From: Falsiroseomonas frigidaquae
Lineage (GTDB): Bacteria; Pseudomonadota; Alphaproteobacteria; Acetobacterales; Acetobacteraceae
Length of the DNA: 64,000 nt
Reading direction: 5' to 3'
Assembly (NCBI RefSeq): GCF_012163145.1
Contig: NZ_JAAVTX010000004.1
Coordinates: 558,001 to 622,000, forward strand
Position numbers and translations under genes: made by a program. The notes below the pieces were generated by a model. It was given only the letters and a program-made list of their open reading frames with translations, did no database searches and had not been told where the DNA came from. The first letter of the stretch is position 1; each line of letters begins with the position of its first letter. Shown piece by piece: positions 34,254-41,942 of the stretch.

Positions 34254-35381
34254 ATGACCCGTATTCGCACCACCCATGTCGGCTCCCTGCCGCGCAACCA
34301 GATCGTCGCCGACTTCCTGTTTGCCCGTGAGCGCGAGGAAGCGATCGACCCCGCCGCCTATGACGCCGCGATGGACCACGCGACGCATGAGGTACTGCGG
34401 CGGCAGAAGGAGATCGGCATCGACATCCCCTCGGATGGCGAAACCTCCAAGATCTCCTACGCCACCTATATCAAGGACCGGCTGACCGGCTTCGCCGGCG
34501 ACAGCCCACGCCGCATGCCGGCCGACCTCGGCGACTTCCCGGCCTATGCGGAGAAGATCGCGCGTGGCGGCGGCACGCCGACCTATCGCCGGCCGCGCTG
34601 CACCGGGCCGATCGGCGTGAAGTCGATGGACCCGCTGGCGCATGACCTGCGGCTGATGCGCGAGGCGCTGGATCGCGCCGGCTACGGCACGGGCTTTATG
34701 AACAGCGCCTCCCCCGGCGTCATCGCGCTGTTCCAGCCCTCCGACATCCATCCCGACATCGACAGCTACATGACCGACCTGGCGGAGGGGATGCGGCATG
34801 AGTACGAGGGCATCGTCGCCGCCGGCCTGACACTGCAGATCGACGCGCCGGATCTCGGCCTCGGCCGCCACATGCTGTATCCGGAGCTGACGGAGGAGGA
34901 CTTCCTGCTCCGCGCCGAGCGGCACGTCGAGGTCATCAATCACGCTCTGCGCAATATCGCGCCCGCGAATGTCCGGCTGCACATCTGCTGGGGCAACTAC
35001 GAGGGCCCGCATACGCGGGACATCGCGCTGGGCCGCGTGCTGCCAGTGTTGCGCAAGCTGCGTATCGGCGGCCTGCTGTTCGAAGCCTCGAACCCGCGCC
35101 ATGCGCATGAATGGACGGTGTGGCGCGACCAGAAGCTGCCGCAGGACTGGGTCCTGATCCCCGGCTGCCTCGACAGCACCACCAACTTCGTCGAACACCC
35201 GGAACTGGTGGCGCAGCGGATCGAGACCTTCGCCCGGATCGTCGGGCCGGACCGCGTCATCGCCGGAACCGATTGCGGCTTCGGCACCTTCGCGGGCTAT
35301 GGCGCCGTGCATGGCGATATCGCCTGGGCGAAGCTCGCCTCGCTGACGGAGGGTGCACGAATCGCCTCGGCGCGGCTCTAG
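34254..35381 (+). CDS. MetE C-terminal-like (cobalamin-independent methionine synthase II family) protein
   Basis: 375 residues, the size of the stand-alone C-terminal MetE domain. TTHVGSLPR at the start is diagnostic. The Zn thiolate site is intact: LHICWGN (His, Cys), LLFEASNPRHAHE (Glu) and GTDCGFGT (Cys). Relatives transfer methyl groups to thiols or, as in epoxyalkane:coenzyme M transferase, join a thiol to another carbon centre. The N-terminal MetE domain is absent. Its place at the end of the importer operon suggests a catabolic methyl- or thiol-transfer step (inference). Confidence 0.82.
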   Translation: MTRIRTTHVGSLPRNQIVADFLFAREREEAIDPAAYDAAMDHATHEVLRRQKEIGIDIPSDGETSKISYATYIKDRLTGFAGDSPRRMPADLGDFPAYAEKIARGGGTPTYRRPRCTGPIGVKSMDPLAHDLRLMREALDRAGYGTGFMNSASPGVIALFQPSDIHPDIDSYMTDLAEGMRHEYEGIVAAGLTLQIDAPDLGLGRHMLYPELTEEDFLLRAERHVEVINHALRNIAPANVRLHICWGNYEGPHTRDIALGRVLPVLRKLRIGGLLFEASNPRHAHEWTVWRDQKLPQDWVLIPGCLDSTTNFVEHPELVAQRIETFARIVGPDRVIAGTDCGFGTFAGYGAVHGDIAWAKLASLTEGARIASARL

Positions 35382-35390
35382 GCGGGCCGT

Positions 35391-36182
35391 CTACCGTGCT
35401 GCCGCAAAGCCTTCGAACCGCACGTCGCGGTTCACATCCTTGTAGAGCAGGTAGGCCGTTTCGCCCCAGCCGGTGGCGTAGAATTGCTGCGGGACATAGG
35501 CGCCCATCCAGATGAAGTCGCCGGCCCAGCATTCGTGCCATTCCCGGCCGAGCAGATACAGCCCCTGCCCCTCCAGCATATACAGCCCGTGCTGCATGAT
35601 GTGGGTCTCGACGAAGGGAAAGTAGGTGCCTGGCGCGAAGGACAGGATGTTCACCTCCATGTCCATGGCGAGGTCTGCCTCGCCGAGCAGCGCCTGCCAG
35701 TTGCGGCCCTGGGTATGCTTGTTGACGCGCGGCACCGCGTCCCGGCTGCCGAAGAAGCTGGCGCGCGGCGTGATGCCAGGTGCGGCGAGGTAGGGCCGCT
35801 TGATCCAGATGGCGCGCGCCTCGCCGCCCAGGGCGCGGAAGCCATAGCGGCGGCCACCCTGCACATAGGCGAAGCCACCAGCGCCGAGGCGGCGTTGTGC
35901 ACCATCGGCTTCGCAGTCAACTTCGCCAGCCAGCACATAGAGGAAGTGCTCCAGCCCGTCCTCGATCGGCGCCGTGGTGCCACCGCCCTGCTGCATCACC
36001 AGTAGCGCCTGCGCGAAATTCGCGCCCATGGCCGGCGAGGTCTGGAAATGCACCTTGGTTCGCTCAAGGCCGGGCAGGCGGCTTTCGAGAATTCCCTCGG
36101 GCGGCATCACCGCGTAGTGCGGCGTCACCATGGTGCGGTTCTGCCCGAAGATGCCAGGCGGCAGGATTTCACGGCGGCTCAT
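35391..36182 (-). CDS. (S)-ureidoglycine aminohydrolase-like bicupin (AllE family)
   Basis: 263 residues from ATG 36182 (GGAGA upstream). AllE-type features are TMVTPHYAVMPPEGILESRL at the N-terminus and, in the second barrel, VETHIMQHGLYMLEGQGLYL with DFIWMGAYVPQQFYA. The conserved Glu/His/His/Gln residues of the Mn site are present. AllE releases ammonia from ureidoglycine in purine breakdown, but no other allantoin genes lie here, so a different substrate is likely. It converges on the MetE-like gene with 9 bp between and is probably part of the same island. Confidence 0.78.
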   Translation of the reverse strand: MSRREILPPGIFGQNRTMVTPHYAVMPPEGILESRLPGLERTKVHFQTSPAMGANFAQALLVMQQGGGTTAPIEDGLEHFLYVLAGEVDCEADGAQRRLGAGGFAYVQGGRRYGFRALGGEARAIWIKRPYLAAPGITPRASFFGSRDAVPRVNKHTQGRNWQALLGEADLAMDMEVNILSFAPGTYFPFVETHIMQHGLYMLEGQGLYLLGREWHECWAGDFIWMGAYVPQQFYATGWGETAYLLYKDVNRDVRFEGFAAAR

Positions 36183-36611
36183 GCGGTCTCTCCAGGGCGG
36201 TGGTGAGGATGGTCTCGGCCAGGTCGCCGGCCGGCTTTCTGTGTGAGATGATGTAGCCCGCAGTCGGCGTCGCATCCATCAAGGCGCCTGCGTCGCCGCC
36301 TGTAGCGGCCATCCTTCGCCGCCAGCGACACCACCGCCTCGCCCAGAGAGATATCGTCGGCCGACACCGCTCGCGCGACCGAGGCATGTTCACCACCGGC
36401 CAACGACCACTGGTCGGTGGTCAGCAGGGCGGAGGTGGCTCGCGCCGGGGTGCCCTGACACATCCTTTTCTTCGTCCGGGATCGGCCTCAAGGTTATCGT
36501 GCCGCCCCACGCAGGGCGCGTGCCAGCGTCGCCATCGAAGCACACGGCGGAGGCGACTGCGCGGGTGCGTCGATAGCTGAGGAACAACCGCAACTGGAAG
36601 CTGGAGACACC
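36183..36611. other. Intergenic region without a supported gene
   Basis: About 430 bp. Minus-strand ORFs give plausible short stretches in two frames (one contains SADDISLGEAVVSLAAKDG and the other TAGYIISHRKPAGDLAETIL), which may be fragments of one broken gene of unknown family. No ribosome-binding site or complete domain was seen. The promoters of the divergent flavin reductase and AllE-like genes lie here. Confidence 0.4.
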
Positions 36612-37202
36612 ATGGCCCTTACGCTTCTCGTTCTCTACGGCTCCTACCGCTCGGACCGCACCGGCATTCGGCTGGCCCGCTTCCTGGTCGATGCATTTGC
36701 TGCCCGCGGAGCTCAGGCGGAGTTGATCGATGCCCAGGCGGTCGGGCTTCCCATGCTGGACCGGATGTACAAGGAGCATCCGCCCGGGACGGCACCGGAG
36801 GCCCTCGAGACCCTGGCGACGAAGATTCGAGGCGCCGATGGCTACGTCTTTGTCGCCGGCGAGTACAACTGGGGCGTCCAGCCCGGGCTTAAGAACCTCA
36901 CGGATCACTTCCTTGAGGAGTGGTTCTGGCGGCCGGCAGCCATTGCCAGCTACTCCGCCGGCCGGCTGGCCGGGGCTCGGTCCAACCTGGTCTGGCACGG
37001 CACCCTCTCCGAGATGGGCATGGTTGTCATCTCGAGCACGCTCCTGGTCGGGCCGATTGCCTCATCGCTCGATGAGGCAGGAAAGCCGACCGGTGAGGGC
37101 GGCGCTGCGCTGATGCGGGCATTCCCGCGCTTCGCCGAGGATCTGGAGTGGTGGGCCGAGGCGGTACGTCGGCAGCGAGACCACCGGGCGCCCCCCTATT
37201 GA
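36612..37202 (+). CDS. NADPH-dependent FMN reductase family protein
   Basis: 196 residues with a flavodoxin-like fold. LVLYGSYRSDRTGIRLARFL forms the first strand and phosphate-binding loop. FVAGEYNWGVQPGLKNLTDHF is the flavin-binding segment typical of ArsH/chromate-reductase-like FMN reductases. It is a cytosolic NAD(P)H:flavin or quinone oxidoreductase; the physiological acceptor is unknown. Start ATG 36612 has GGAGAC upstream. It is not obviously in an operon with its neighbours. Confidence 0.82.
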   Translation: MALTLLVLYGSYRSDRTGIRLARFLVDAFAARGAQAELIDAQAVGLPMLDRMYKEHPPGTAPEALETLATKIRGADGYVFVAGEYNWGVQPGLKNLTDHFLEEWFWRPAAIASYSAGRLAGARSNLVWHGTLSEMGMVVISSTLLVGPIASSLDEAGKPTGEGGAALMRAFPRFAEDLEWWAEAVRRQRDHRAPPY

Positions 37203-37252
37203 TTTCAGCCAGTTGAAGAATCCGGTCTTCCTGGCATGACGGCTCAGAATGC

Positions 37253-37522
37253 TCAGCCAGCCTGGCTGCGCTGCCGGCCCTGCACGCGGAAGCGGCCGAC
37301 CGGCAGCAGGAAATCGCCCTGCTCGGTCCAATCCACGGCGCGCAGCGTCACCGCGGCCTGCCCATTGAACGCGAAGTCGAAGTAGCGGCGCACCGGGGCC
37401 TGCAGCCCGGCATGGACGTCCGGGCGCAGGTCGATGGTCACGGCTTCGGCCGGCGCAAGGATGCGCGAGGCGACAAGCGCCCGGGTCCCGCGCGCGGCGG
37501 ACAGCAGCCCGCCCGCCGCCAA
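37253..37522 (-). pseudogene. Truncated DUF6544-like gene fragment
   Basis: The frame encodes a hydrophobic leader (LPLLSAALAAGGLLSAARG) and then VTIDLRPDVHAGLQAPVRRY followed by FDFAFNGQAAVTLRAVDWTE. This resembles LPEPVQAYLRFALPGPLRPL of the adjacent full-length DUF6544 protein. It stops after about 115 residues of coding-like sequence, where the family needs about 280. No ATG exists; TTG 37522 is the only weak start. The frame is continuous with the neighbour, separated only by its TGA, suggesting a truncated tandem copy. Confidence 0.5.
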
Positions 37523-37600
37523 AGCAGCGGACAGAAGCGGAAGCCGCGCAAGGAGGAAAAAGCCAGGCGGGGCGAGATCGGCGGGACGCCCCGGTTCGGG

Positions 37601-38446
37601 TCACTCGAAGACGATCCCGGTGACACGCCCGCGCCAGAAGGGATGGATCCGCCCGCCCGCCGCCCGCGCGATGACAAAACCCATGGGGATCATCACGCCC
37701 TCGACCAGCCGATAGTCCGTCCGCGTCACATGCTCGCCCGAGCCGTGATAGGGCGCGGTCAGATCGCCATCCTGTTCCGCGTCGAAGCGTTCCAGGCTGC
37801 CATCGGCGCGGAAAGTCGCGACCAGGCTGGCCTCCAGCCCATGCGCGGCAACGACGGCGCGCGCGCGGCGCGCATCCACCGCCTCCCAGCGCACCGGCCC
37901 GCCGGGCAGCAGCGCCATGGGGTAGAGCGGGCTTTCCAGCAGCCAGCGGCGCAGCGAGGTGCGGTTCAACGCCTCGGTCTCGTGCTCATTCACCACGCCC
38001 AGGGTGGAGAGTATCTTGGCGCGCATGCGCATCCGCCCGGCGGCGTAGAAATCATAGGCCCGCGCCCAGAGTCCCGGCAGCAGCGGCGTGGTGGCCGCGA
38101 ACATCAGGGCGGGGGTGCCGATGGCGATGGTCTGCTCGGCCGTGGTCGGCGCGAAGCCTTCGGTCAACGGGCGGCGGAATTCGCCCGCCTGAGCAAGCCG
38201 CACCGTGTGCAGCGGCCGCAAAGGCCCCGGCAGGGCGAATCGCAGATAGGCCTGCACCGGCTCGGGCAGGGCTGCGATCGCTGCCGGATCGGCGGGCCGT
38301 GCCGGCTGCAGCCGGCCGATGGCGGCGACCTGCGCCGCATGGCCGGCGATCTCGCGCTCGGTCAGCAAGGTGCCGATGCCGACCGCGCCGCCGGCCAGCA
38401 GGAAGGGCGCGGCGATGACGGCGGCGATGATCCAGGTCTTTCTCAT
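37601..38446 (-). CDS. DUF6544 family protein with N-terminal membrane anchor
   Basis: 281 residues. One N-terminal membrane helix (IIAAVIAAPFLLAGGAVGIG) precedes ALPEPVQAYLRFALPGPL, AYDFYAAGRMRMRAKIL, STLGVVNEHETEALNRTSLR and a C-terminal RTDYRLVEGVMIPMGFVIAR. This family resembles LolA-like beta-rich lipid-binding proteins in shape, but its function is unknown. It directly follows the stub of a molybdenum oxidoreductase subunit on the same strand. ATG 38446 lies 8 nt from the stub stop. Confidence 0.72.
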   Translation of the reverse strand: MRKTWIIAAVIAAPFLLAGGAVGIGTLLTEREIAGHAAQVAAIGRLQPARPADPAAIAALPEPVQAYLRFALPGPLRPLHTVRLAQAGEFRRPLTEGFAPTTAEQTIAIGTPALMFAATTPLLPGLWARAYDFYAAGRMRMRAKILSTLGVVNEHETEALNRTSLRRWLLESPLYPMALLPGGPVRWEAVDARRARAVVAAHGLEASLVATFRADGSLERFDAEQDGDLTAPYHGSGEHVTRTDYRLVEGVMIPMGFVIARAAGGRIHPFWRGRVTGIVFE

Positions 38447-38453
38447 GCGTTCC

Positions 38454-38603
38454 TCACTGTTGCTGGGGAAGATCCGCCGGACGGATCGGCAGGCGCGTGG
38501 CGGTGTGGCCGGTGGCGTCGCGCAACGCGTTCACCAGGGCCGGCAGGGCGGCGATCAGCGCGACCTCCCCGGCGCCGGCCGGCGGCGTGGCGGCAGCCTC
38601 ATG
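38454..38603 (-). pseudogene. C-terminal stub of a molybdopterin-binding oxidoreductase large subunit (IorB/xanthine dehydrogenase type)
   Basis: The frame reads HEAAATPPAGAGEVALIAAL and then PALVNALRDATGHTATRLPI before TGA 38454-38456. This matches the C-terminal region of the aldehyde-oxidase/isoquinoline 1-oxidoreductase large subunit (G-E-x-x-x-P-P-x-x-P-A-x-x-N-A-x-x-x-A-T-G). A normal subunit has over 700 residues; only about 49 codons remain, immediately after the small-subunit stop. An internal deletion has removed nearly the whole gene. Confidence 0.65.
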
Positions 38604-39078
38604 GCACGCGCCCCGCGCGCATCGCGGCGGCGGCGCGGTGGATGGCGCGGCGCATCCGCGGCTGGGTGCCGCAGCGGCAGGGCATCCGCCCCAGCGCTGC
38701 CTCTACCGCCGCCGTGTCTGGATCGGGGTTCGCCGCCAGCAGCGCCGCCGCCTGCATCAGGTGGCCAGCCTGGCAGAAGCCGCATTGCGCCACGCCCTCG
38801 GCAATCCACGCCGCCTGCAGCGGATGCAGCGCGCCATCCGGCCCGGCGAGGCCCTCGATGGTCAGAATCGCCTCCCCCGCCACGGCGCGCATCGGCAGGC
38901 GGCAGGCGCGGCGCGGCCGGCCGGCGACATGCACCACGCAGGTGCCGCAATCGCCCTCCCCGCACCCCGCCTTCGCGCCGATCAGGCCGAGCCATTCCCG
39001 CGGCACGGTGAGCAGGCTTTCGCCCGCCCAGGGCTTGGGCACGTCGCGCATGACGCCATTGACCAGCAGCCGGACCAC
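38599..39078 (-). CDS. (2Fe-2S)-binding small subunit of a molybdenum hydroxylase (IorA type), orphaned
   Basis: 159 residues from GTG 39078 (GGAG 9 nt upstream); GTG 39093 is an alternative. The plant-type 2Fe-2S cluster is GCGEGDCGTC with a distal Cys in RRACRLPM. The second cluster domain has QCGFCQAGHLMQAAALLAAN and RMPCRCGTQPRMRRAI. All eight cysteine ligands are visible. The partner molybdopterin subunit should follow but only its stub remains (38454-38603), so the protein probably has no working complex here. Confidence 0.78.
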   Translation of the reverse strand: MVRLLVNGVMRDVPKPWAGESLLTVPREWLGLIGAKAGCGEGDCGTCVVHVAGRPRRACRLPMRAVAGEAILTIEGLAGPDGALHPLQAAWIAEGVAQCGFCQAGHLMQAAALLAANPDPDTAAVEAALGRMPCRCGTQPRMRRAIHRAAAAMRAGRVP

Positions 39079-39236
39079 CGAGGGTTGCTCCACACCAAGC
39101 CGGCCCACAGGAAAGCCTCTGCGCGTATGCCGTTCATGCCGGCCCGGTATCGGCCCGCATCGGCGCCCGCCTGCGGATACACGACGATACATCGGCGCCC
39201 TGCCCGCGCCGGTGCCGCGTGCTAGCCTGCCGCGCC

Positions 39237-39959
39237 ATGACGGACGCACCCCTGATCCTGGTGGTGGATGATGACCGTGGCATCCGCGAGCTGCTGGCCC
39301 GCGCCCTGCCGCCGCATGGCCTGCGCGTCGCCACGGCGCGCGACGGGCGGGAGGCGAATGCGGTTCTGGCCAGCCAGCGCGTCGCCTGCCTGGTGCTCGA
39401 CCTGATGCTGCCCGGCGAGGATGGCATCGCCATCTGCCGCCGCCTGCGCGCCGCCAGCGCCGTGCCGATCATCATGCTGACGGCGCGCGGCGATGAGACG
39501 GACCGGGTGGTCGGGCTCGAGGTCGGCGCGGATGACTACGTGCCGAAACCCTTCGGCACGCGCGAGCTGGTGGCGCGCATCCGCGCCCTCCTGCGCCGGG
39601 CCGAAATGCTGCCGGCGGCCGAGCCCCGCCGCAATGCCGGGCGGCTCACCTTCGCCGGCTGGGTTCTCGACCTCGGCACGCGGGTGCTGGAGGGGGCGGA
39701 TGGCGTCGCCCTGTCGCTCACCACCGGCGAGTTCGAGCTGCTGCGCTGCTTCGTCGAACACCCGCGCCGCGTGCTGACGCGCGACCAGCTGCTGGACTTG
39801 GCGCGCGGCCGCGCGGCGACGCCCTTCGACCGCTCGATCGACCTGCAGGTCAGCCGGCTGCGCCGCAAGATCGAGGCCGAGGCGAAGGACCCGCAGATCA
39901 TCAAGACCGTGCGCGGCGGCGGCTACCTGTTCGCGGCCCCGGTCGAGCGCCTGGCGTGA
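39237..39959 (+). CDS. OmpR-family response regulator
   Basis: 240 residues. The receiver domain has the acidic pocket VVDDD, phospho-acceptor Asp55 (VLDLMLPGEDG), LTARG and Lys104 (VPKPFG). The C-terminal winged helix shows TTGEFELLRCFVEHPRRVLT, DRSIDLQVSRLRRKIE and IKTVRGGGYLF. ATG 39237 was chosen over an upstream ATG in non-conserved sequence. The GTG start of the kinase overlaps its stop by 4 bp, giving a classical two-component pair. The stimulus is unknown. Confidence 0.92.
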   Translation: MTDAPLILVVDDDRGIRELLARALPPHGLRVATARDGREANAVLASQRVACLVLDLMLPGEDGIAICRRLRAASAVPIIMLTARGDETDRVVGLEVGADDYVPKPFGTRELVARIRALLRRAEMLPAAEPRRNAGRLTFAGWVLDLGTRVLEGADGVALSLTTGEFELLRCFVEHPRRVLTRDQLLDLARGRAATPFDRSIDLQVSRLRRKIEAEAKDPQIIKTVRGGGYLFAAPVERLA

Positions 39960-41380
39960 GGCCGCGCTGGCCCGGCGGCATCCTGGCGCGCAGCCTGCTG
40001 GCGCTCAGCCTCGCGCTGGGTGTGGCGGCGCTGCTGGCCTTCCTGCTCTACGAACGCAGCCGGGCGGAGGCGCTCTTCGCCTTCGAGGCGGCGCGCACCG
40101 CGGACCGGATCGCCGACCAGATGCTGCTCTCGGGCCTGCCGGACCACTACCGCCCGCTGCCGGCCGAACCGCTGGGCGTGACCTTGCGGCTGGAGGCAGC
40201 GCCGCGCCTGGGCGCCGAGTTGCCGGGCGGCTTCGCCATGCTGGCGGCACAGGGCATCGCGGCCCGGCTGCCCTGGGCGGCGGAGCTGCGCGCCCGGCTG
40301 GATAACACGATCCCGGCGCCGGAGGCCGGGCGCAGCTTCGGCCGCGCGGAGCAGCTGGCGCTGCTCAAGCGCCGCCCGCCGCCGCCGCGCCTGCTGGTGG
40401 TGGCCCTGCGCCTGCCCGATGGGCGCTGGGCCAATGCCGAGGCGATGGCCTTCACCGCCGCCCCCCCTGCGCTGTGGGAGCCGCGCTTCCTGGCCGCCTT
40501 CGGGCTGCTCGCGCTGGCCACGGCGCTGATCCTGGCCGGGGTGGTGGCTGCGGCGACCCGGCCGCTGCGGCAGGTGGCGCAGGCCGCCGAGCGGCTCGGC
40601 GCCGACCTCAACGCGCTGCCGATGAACGAGGCCGGCGCGCGGGAGGCGCGCGCCACGGCCCAGGCCTTCAACCGCATGCAGGACCGGCTGCGCGACTTCG
40701 TGGCCGGCCGCACCCGGCTGCTGGCCGCGATCTCGCACGATCTGCGCACGCCGCTGACCCGCGCGCGCATCCGCGCCGAGACGATGGAGCCGCTGGCGGA
40801 GCGCGCCGCGTTGCTGGCCGACCTTGCGCGGCTGGAGGCGATGCTGGCCACCACGCTCGCCTTCGCGCGCGGCGATGTGGCGCGCGAGCCGCGCCGGCTG
40901 CTCGACCTCGCCGTGCTGCTTGGCGATGTGGTGGAGGAGCGCGCCGAAATCGGCGAGGCTGTGCGCTATGTCGGGCCGGAGCGCGGCGCGGTGGTGCTGG
41001 GCGCGCCCGCCGCGCTGCGCCGGGCGCTGGAGAACCTGGTGTCGAACGCCCTGACCCATGGCGGCGACGCGCGGCTCGCCCTGGCGGCGGCGGGCGCGGC
41101 CTGGCGCGTCACGGTGGAGGATGACGGCCCCGGCCTTCCGGAGGCCGAGCTGGAGCGGGTGTTCGAGCCCTTCCATCGCGGCGATGCGGCGCGCGGCGCG
41201 GAGAGCGGCGGCACCGGGCTCGGCCTTGCCATCGTGCGCGACGTTGCGGCCGCGCATGGCGGGCGGATCTGGCTGGAGAACCGGGCCGCGGGCGGGCTTT
41301 GCGCGGTGCTGGTGCTGCCCGCGGCCTGCCCGCCGCCGCCGCTCAGCCCTCCGGCTCACGGTGGAGGACGCGCTGGATGA
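39956..41380 (+). CDS. Sensor histidine kinase with HAMP domain
   Basis: 474 residues from GTG 39956. Two membrane helices (residues about 10-30 and 180-200) enclose a periplasmic sensor region, followed by HAMP (ATRPLRQVAQAAERLGADLN), the dimerisation/phospho-acceptor helix AISHDLRTPLTRARI with His261, and the catalytic domain with N box LENLVSNALTHGG, D box DDGPGLP and G box GGTGLGLAIV. The C-terminal 37 bp overlap the convergent TetR gene. It is the partner of the OmpR-type regulator. Confidence 0.92.
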   Translation: MRPRWPGGILARSLLALSLALGVAALLAFLLYERSRAEALFAFEAARTADRIADQMLLSGLPDHYRPLPAEPLGVTLRLEAAPRLGAELPGGFAMLAAQGIAARLPWAAELRARLDNTIPAPEAGRSFGRAEQLALLKRRPPPPRLLVVALRLPDGRWANAEAMAFTAAPPALWEPRFLAAFGLLALATALILAGVVAAATRPLRQVAQAAERLGADLNALPMNEAGAREARATAQAFNRMQDRLRDFVAGRTRLLAAISHDLRTPLTRARIRAETMEPLAERAALLADLARLEAMLATTLAFARGDVAREPRRLLDLAVLLGDVVEERAEIGEAVRYVGPERGAVVLGAPAALRRALENLVSNALTHGGDARLALAAAGAAWRVTVEDDGPGLPEAELERVFEPFHRGDAARGAESGGTGLGLAIVRDVAAAHGGRIWLENRAAGGLCAVLVLPAACPPPPLSPPAHGGGRAG

Positions 41381-41870
41381 AGGCCTCCCGGTCGGGCACC
41401 GGGATCGCGCCGTCGAGCAGCAGATGCGCCAGGCCATGCACCATGCCCCAGGCGCGCAGCGCCGCCTCCGGCGAGGCGGCAGCGGCGCGCAGCGTGGCGA
41501 AGGCGGCGGCCGAGGCGGCCTGCAACTCGGGATGCATCGCCGCGCGCGCCAGCAGCGGACCGAAGATCAGCCGGAAGCGGCCGGGCCGGGCCAGGGCGAA
41601 GCGCAGATAGGCCGCGCCCATGCCGTTCAGGCTGCCGGCCTCGGCCAGGGCGCGGCCGAAATCGCCGTAATGCCGCGTCGCGAGCGCCGCCAGCAGCGCC
41701 TCCTTGTCGGCAAAGTGGCGATAGGCTGCGGTGGGCGAGACGCCAGCCTGGCGCGCCACCTCCCGCAGGCTCACCGCGCCATCACCGCCCGCATCGAGCA
41801 GCCGATCCGCCGCATCCAGCAGCGCGGCGCGCAGATCGCCATGGTGATAGGGTCGCTCGGATGTTGACAT
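41343..41870 (-). CDS. TetR/AcrR family regulator with WHG-type C-terminal domain
   Basis: 175 residues. The N-terminal DNA-binding part YHHGDLRAALLDAADRLL with LREVARQAGVSPTAAYRHFA is a typical TetR helix-turn-helix. The C-terminal helices (GMGAAYLRFALARPGRFRLI, WGMVHGLAHLLLDG) fit the WHG group. It is transcribed divergently from the membrane-FAD oxidoreductase, and its own start codon lies inside one of two tandem operator-like repeats, implying autoregulation. Confidence 0.88.
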   Translation of the reverse strand: MSTSERPYHHGDLRAALLDAADRLLDAGGDGAVSLREVARQAGVSPTAAYRHFADKEALLAALATRHYGDFGRALAEAGSLNGMGAAYLRFALARPGRFRLIFGPLLARAAMHPELQAASAAAFATLRAAAASPEAALRAWGMVHGLAHLLLDGAIPVPDREAFIQRVLHREPEG

Positions 41871-41879
41871 TGCTCACAT
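41861..41879. promoter_or_regulatory. TetR operator, first copy (overlaps tetR start)
   Basis: ATGTTGACATTGCTCACAT is an imperfect inverted repeat spanning the tetR start codon (41868-41870 on the minus strand). It matches the second copy at 41887-41905 at 16 of 19 positions, with a centre-to-centre distance of 26 bp. Such paired sites are usual for TetR autoregulators. Confidence 0.62.
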
Positions 41880-41886
41880 GGGCCGT

Positions 41887-41905
41887 ATGTTGACGTTGAT
41901 AACAT
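41887..41905. promoter_or_regulatory. TetR operator, second copy
   Basis: ATGTTGACGTTGATAACAT has inverted arms ATGTT/AACAT, 37 bp upstream of the oxidoreductase ATG. Together with the copy at 41861-41879 it fills most of the 72-bp divergent promoter region, so binding would block both genes. Confidence 0.62.
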
Positions 41906-41942
41906 CGCTGTCCCGACGCATCCTGTCCATGGGGCCCCTGCC

